Source of the DNA: Cytophagales bacterium
Lineage (GTDB): Bacteria > Bacteroidota > Bacteroidia > Cytophagales > ES-bin-26
DNA: 9,509 bases
NCBI GenBank assembly: GCA_014379925.1
Contig: JACMKY010000686.1
Span: 1 to 9,509, forward strand
Reading direction: 5' to 3'
Shown: positions 5,935 to 9,509 of the stretch, one piece after another
Numbering within the stretch: the first letter of the stretch is position 1
How the letters are laid out: each line of letters begins with the position of its first letter
Notes under the pieces: model-generated
Seen by the model: only the letters and a program-made list of their open reading frames with translations
Told to the model about the DNA's origin: nothing
Database searches by the model: none
Position numbers and translations under genes: made by a program

Positions 5935-8771
5935 TGAAGCAAGTTTTCGCGGGTCTGCTCATTGTTTTTGGTACCCTCCCCATCGGGTCGTACGCGCAGC
6001 CAGTTGGCAACGAAAACCCCGCCCTGGCCCTCTACCAAGCGGCGAAGAAGCTGTTTTGGAACCCGAATCCTACCCCGCGAACGGATAGCCTGGCAGTCGG
6101 CAAGTTCCTGAGCGCCGCGGTTCAATTGCGGCCAAAGCGGGAGAATGCCCTCATCCTGCTCGATTGCTACGAAAAAGCCGGTATTCTCCGGCAAACGGAT
6201 GGTTCCCAGCCGGAAGCGATTGCCTGCTACCAGAAAGCCATCGGGATCGGTATCCGCTACCAACTTTCCGACTCCCTGCTTTTCAAGCCCTACCTTTACT
6301 GCGGGAACGCCCATTATTTCCTGCACTCCTTCGATTCCTCCATCCATTACTTCGAGCGGGCGGAAAAGATTCTGCTGCGTTTTCCCGCCGTGCAGGAGGC
6401 GGAGCGCTTGTACAACTCGTTCGGGGCCATTTATTACGAGGCGGGAAATTACCGCCGGAGCATCAACTACTTCTTGAAGGCGCTGCAGATCCACCAGCGG
6501 AGGGATGCACCCGACCCCTCTTCCTTGTACAGTTTCCGAAGCAACATCGCTTCCGCCCTGCTGCGTTTGGAACGGTACGATTCGGCCGCCCGGATGTACC
6601 GAAGCCTGATTCCGCTCAACATCGACGGCGACGAAGTGAGGACCAAATTGGGGGCTACCTACCTGGAAAAGAACGAGCCGGACAGTGCGCTCCACTACCT
6701 GTTGGGGGTGAAAAACGTACCGGAGGGCAGTCGCTCCGTGGACCTGGAAAATGCGTTGGGAAGGGCTTACTTCCAAAAAGGGAACCCGGGGGCGGCAATC
6801 CGGCACTTGAACAAGTCGCTGGAAATTCACCGGAAGGGCAAGGCGGACCAACGGATGAACCGGAAGAACAACCACGTGGGCTTGACCTACCAACTGTTGG
6901 CCGGGGTTGAGCAGGAAAACGGGAACCTCCGAAAAGCACTGCAACATTACCAGCAATCCATCATCCAACTGGACTACGACTTCAACGACCCGTCGGTCTT
7001 CCGCAATCCCGCCGATTTTACGGAGGGGTTCAGCAGTTTCCGGTTGTTCGAGAGCCTGTCGGCCAAAGCGGGCTGCCTGCACCGGCTTTACGAGCAGGAG
7101 CCGGCGCTCCGGTACCTGAAAGCGGCGGTCGGGACCTACCAATCCGCGTTTCGGCTGGCCGAATACATCCAGAAATCCTTTGACAGCGAAGAAGCCCGCC
7201 TTTTCATCGTGGAAAAGACCTTCCCGGTTTATCAGGAAGCGGTTGCCCTGATGATTGCGTTGTTCGAACGGACCAAGGAGCCAACCTACCTGAAGGAAGC
7301 GTTTCGTTGGAGCGAGCAGAGCAAGGCCGCCGTCCTCTCGATCAGCCTGAAGGAAAATGAGATCAAGGCTTACACCGGCATCCCCGATTCCCTGTTGAGA
7401 AGGGAACGCAACCTCAAATTCAACCTGTCGCGTTTGTTCCTCAAGGCCGACAACGCCGACGACGCGGAGGCAACGGCCCTGGAATCGGAGATCCGGGACA
7501 TCGAACTGACCTTGTCGCGGCTGACGGATCAGTTGCACAGTTACCCGGCTTACTACCGGAAGAAGTTCGGTTCCGACAGCATTCGGGTGTCTTACCTTCA
7601 GGAACAGGTGCTGGATTCGCGTACGGCACTGGTATCCTACTTTCAGAGCCGCCGGGAGGTGTATTCCTTCGTGGTGACCCGCGAACGGATCCGGCATTAC
7701 AAGACGGCAAAGGATCGCCCATACGACCAGGCCCTCGCCGCCATCGGAACCGAACTGCGAACGACCGTGCCCGGTCAACCTTACCGGGGGAGTCCGCCCG
7801 CCCGGTTGCTTTACGACAAACTGATCAAACCGGCCGAAAGGGAGCTGGCCGGCATTTCTTCCCTCATCATCATCCCGCACAACGAACTCAACCGGCTTCC
7901 CTTCGAGGTCCTGGAAGACCCCGACCACGCCTACCTGCTGGAGAAATTCGACGTGACCTACCGCTACGCCGCCTCTTTCCTGCGGGATGAAAACCGGGGG
8001 GAGATCAACCTCCAGAAAATGCTGGCCCTGGCTCCCTTCGGCTCGGCAAACCGGAACGAACGGGAAGCCGGTTTCGCCCGGCTTCCGGCCTCCCGCGAAG
8101 AGATTGCCGATTTGGGGGGCGTCAAGCTGGTGAATGCCGCGGCCACCAAGGAAGCGTTCATCCGACTGGCCGGCGAAGCGTCGGTCATTCACCTGGCTAC
8201 GCACGCGGTCGCCGACAACGAGCATCCCTCCCGGTCGTACATCGCTTTCTACCCCGCCGAAAGTGCCGAGTACAAATTATACGCCCACGAGTTGCGCAAC
8301 GTGTCTCTGCGCAATACCCAGCTCATTTTCCTCAGTAGCTGCGAGACCGCCAGTGGCAAGCTCATTGCCGGGGAGGGCGTCCTGAGTCTGTCCAGGGCGT
8401 TCTCTTACGCGGGTTGCTCAAACTTCGTTACCTCGCTTTGGAAGGCGGAAGACCAGGCGACGACCTACGTCAGCGTCCGGTTTTATGCCTACCTGCGGAA
8501 AGGCTACCGCTTTTCCAAGGCCCTCCAGCAAGCAAAGATCGATCTGCTCCACAACGGGCAGTACGCGCAGTTCCACTCCCCGCAGTACTGGTCCCACTTG
8601 GTGTTCATCGGCGCCCCCGGCCGGCCGGACCATTCCCGTTCCGGATGGGGGCTGGCCGGACTGGCCGTGACGGTGCTCACGTCCGCATTCTGGTGGGGGC
8701 GCCGTCGACGCCGGGGGGGAGGCGTCCGCGGGGTAGCGTCGGGGTTGAACGGGCTCGGCACCCGCAGGTGA
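5934..8771 (+). CDS. Membrane-anchored TPR-CHAT caspase-like protein
   Basis: 945 residues. Residues 1-22 are a signal peptide (MKQVFAGLLIVFGTLPIGSYAQ). TPR-like helix pairs run from about 30 to 460, for example NSFGAIYYEAGNYRRSINYF at 161-180 and ALGRAYFQKGNPGAAIRHLN at 274-293. A charged helical linker (about 485-540) leads to a CHAT domain at about 560-895. Both catalytic residues of the caspase-type dyad are present: His757 in VIHLATHAVAD and Cys803 in LIFLSSCETASGKLIAGEG. The domain ends with the usual PQYWSHLVFIG. A single membrane segment (about 903-921) and an Arg-rich tail (GRRRRRGGG) follow, giving a periplasmic protease domain with a cytosolic C-terminus by the positive-inside rule. 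CHAT proteins are peptidases often switched on by partners bound to their TPRs; substrate and trigger here are unknown. The start at 5934 gives a complete signal peptide. Confidence 0.92.
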   Translation: MKQVFAGLLIVFGTLPIGSYAQPVGNENPALALYQAAKKLFWNPNPTPRTDSLAVGKFLSAAVQLRPKRENALILLDCYEKAGILRQTDGSQPEAIACYQKAIGIGIRYQLSDSLLFKPYLYCGNAHYFLHSFDSSIHYFERAEKILLRFPAVQEAERLYNSFGAIYYEAGNYRRSINYFLKALQIHQRRDAPDPSSLYSFRSNIASALLRLERYDSAARMYRSLIPLNIDGDEVRTKLGATYLEKNEPDSALHYLLGVKNVPEGSRSVDLENALGRAYFQKGNPGAAIRHLNKSLEIHRKGKADQRMNRKNNHVGLTYQLLAGVEQENGNLRKALQHYQQSIIQLDYDFNDPSVFRNPADFTEGFSSFRLFESLSAKAGCLHRLYEQEPALRYLKAAVGTYQSAFRLAEYIQKSFDSEEARLFIVEKTFPVYQEAVALMIALFERTKEPTYLKEAFRWSEQSKAAVLSISLKENEIKAYTGIPDSLLRRERNLKFNLSRLFLKADNADDAEATALESEIRDIELTLSRLTDQLHSYPAYYRKKFGSDSIRVSYLQEQVLDSRTALVSYFQSRREVYSFVVTRERIRHYKTAKDRPYDQALAAIGTELRTTVPGQPYRGSPPARLLYDKLIKPAERELAGISSLIIIPHNELNRLPFEVLEDPDHAYLLEKFDVTYRYAASFLRDENRGEINLQKMLALAPFGSANRNEREAGFARLPASREEIADLGGVKLVNAAATKEAFIRLAGEASVIHLATHAVADNEHPSRSYIAFYPAESAEYKLYAHELRNVSLRNTQLIFLSSCETASGKLIAGEGVLSLSRAFSYAGCSNFVTSLWKAEDQATTYVSVRFYAYLRKGYRFSKALQQAKIDLLHNGQYAQFHSPQYWSHLVFIGAPGRPDHSRSGWGLAGLAVTVLTSAFWWGRRRRRGGGVRGVASGLNGLGTRR

Positions 8772-8790
8772 TAACCGTTCCCGGATCTTG

Positions 8791-9509
8791 TCAGCCGGCC
8801 GGGGTAGGTGCCTGGGTTTGCGTGGGTCCGTTGGTCGCGGCTGGCCCAGACCGCCCGATCGGACGCACCAGCCGTTGAAGCACCCGTTCGACCGGAAAAA
8901 ACGACGCGAAGATGGCCCCGCTCATCTGATACCGAAACGTAATGCCCATGATCAGGTAAATACCCCAGTGCATGGACAGGGCCAGCAGTGCCCAAAGCTG
9001 CCCCAGTCGTCGGTTGGCCAACGCGAACGGCGCCCCCAATTCGAGCACGAGCGTGCCGGCCCCGGCCACCACGAACAGCAGTGATTCGTTGTAGAGTGCG
9101 TTGATTAGCGCCGAAGCGCGGCTGCCGAGCACGATTTTCCGCAGCGCATCCACGGCCAGCTGGTCGCGCATGACCTCGCCGGTTGTCCAAGCCAAGCCGG
9201 CCGGACCCGCGATTTTAGCCATACCCGCCAGAAAATACGCCAGCACCGTCACCGTACCCAGCAGCCGGATCGGCCAGCCGTACTGCCACCCGGCTCCCGC
9301 TTGGCTCCGGCCGAACAACCAACTGCCGGGCCGCCCCCGGCGCCTATCCACCGAGTAGGCATCGGCCGCGGGCACAAAACCCAGAATCAGGGCGTGCAGC
9401 ACCAGGACGTTGTCGTTGTGAAAAATCATGGACCACGAGTTGCGATAACTCAGCACAAACAACAGCAGCAGCCCAAACAGTGGACCGGTAGTTCGATGGC
9501 GCCAGCCAA
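8791..9509 (-). CDS. HTTM-like polytopic membrane protein, N-terminus outside window
   Basis: The reverse strand stays open from the right edge (first full codon at 9507) to a TGA at 8791-8793, giving 238 visible residues. At least four hydrophobic segments are visible: LFGLLLLFVLSY, LLGTVTVLAYFLAGMAKI, LLFVVAGAGTLVLELGAPFA and LWALLALSMHWGIYLIMGIT. The pattern YRN...D near the visible start, the AYFLAGMAKI segment and HWGIYLIMGITFRYQMSG resemble HTTM-domain proteins, a membrane family related to vitamin K-dependent gamma-carboxylase. In bacteria their substrates are mostly unknown. A TTG at 9462 could be taken as a start, but the frame and hydrophobic sequence continue upstream, so the gene is truncated by the window. 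The tail (PAATNGPTQTQAPTPAG) is low-complexity. The gene converges on the TPR-CHAT gene with a 19-base gap. A DoxX-like protein is a less likely alternative. Confidence 0.72.
   Translation of the reverse strand, partial: GWRHRTTGPLFGLLLLFVLSYRNSWSMIFHNDNVLVLHALILGFVPAADAYSVDRRRGRPGSWLFGRSQAGAGWQYGWPIRLLGTVTVLAYFLAGMAKIAGPAGLAWTTGEVMRDQLAVDALRKIVLGSRASALINALYNESLLFVVAGAGTLVLELGAPFALANRRLGQLWALLALSMHWGIYLIMGITFRYQMSGAIFASFFPVERVLQRLVRPIGRSGPAATNGPTQTQAPTPAG

Noticed and set aside
5697..8225. 842-residue open frame on the minus strand
   Set aside because: It lies opposite the TPR-CHAT gene, which has a clear signal peptide, TPRs and an intact CHAT dyad. The antisense translation matches no family and reflects the codon bias of GC-rich DNA.
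8707..8726. GACGCC/GGCGTC hairpin near the end of the TPR-CHAT gene as a terminator
   Set aside because: It lies within the coding region, about 45 bases before the stop, with no T-run after it; it is explained by Arg/Gly codons in GC-rich DNA.
1..9509. CRISPR array, insertion sequence, tRNA or rRNA
   Set aside because: No regularly spaced repeats, transposase or tRNA/rRNA features seen on either strand.

Overview
The window looks like chromosomal DNA from a GC-rich member of the Bacteroidota, most likely Cytophagia or Chitinophagia. This rests on the mix of protein types: a CHRD-domain lipoprotein, a large AsmA-like membrane protein, an Asp-rich lipoprotein, a secreted TPR-CHAT protein and an HTTM-like membrane protein. 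It is supported by A-rich rather than GGAGG-type sequence before start codons and by one perfect match to the Bacteroidota -7 box TAnnTTTG. Genus cannot be decided from the sequence.

Layout, left to right. A minus-strand CHRD lipoprotein gene runs off the left edge (1-294). A 655-base stretch without a recognisable gene follows (295-949). It holds strong hairpins, a short tandem repeat and a plus-strand rho-independent terminator at about 775-806. Next is a plus-strand gene (950-1738) whose N-terminal half aligns without gaps to the HepT (DUF86) toxin fold but has lost the catalytic RNxxxHxY motif, followed by an acidic tail with a repeated RF motif. A complex inverted repeat (1725-1853) supplies the end of that gene and separates it from a convergent thioredoxin gene (minus, 1882-2175). 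Three plus-strand genes follow: an AsmA-like inner-membrane protein (2350-4815), an Asp-rich lipoprotein (4900-5859) and a 945-residue TPR-CHAT caspase-like protein (5934-8771). A minus-strand HTTM-like membrane protein (8791-9509) converges on the last of these and leaves the right edge.

How they may work together. Most products are predicted to be envelope proteins: two lipoproteins, an AsmA-like protein, a periplasmic membrane-tethered protease-like protein and a polytopic membrane protein. The lipoprotein and TPR-CHAT genes are 74 bases apart on the same strand. The second is preceded by an 11-bp perfect inverted repeat that flanks a perfect -7 box and ends on its start codon, which suggests separate control. 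No complete defence system, mobile element, tRNA, rRNA or CRISPR array was found. The most unusual items are the catalytically altered HepT-like protein, the palindrome at the CHAT start, the membrane-anchored CHAT protein beside an acidic lipoprotein, and a possible structured transcript in the 330-806 gap.
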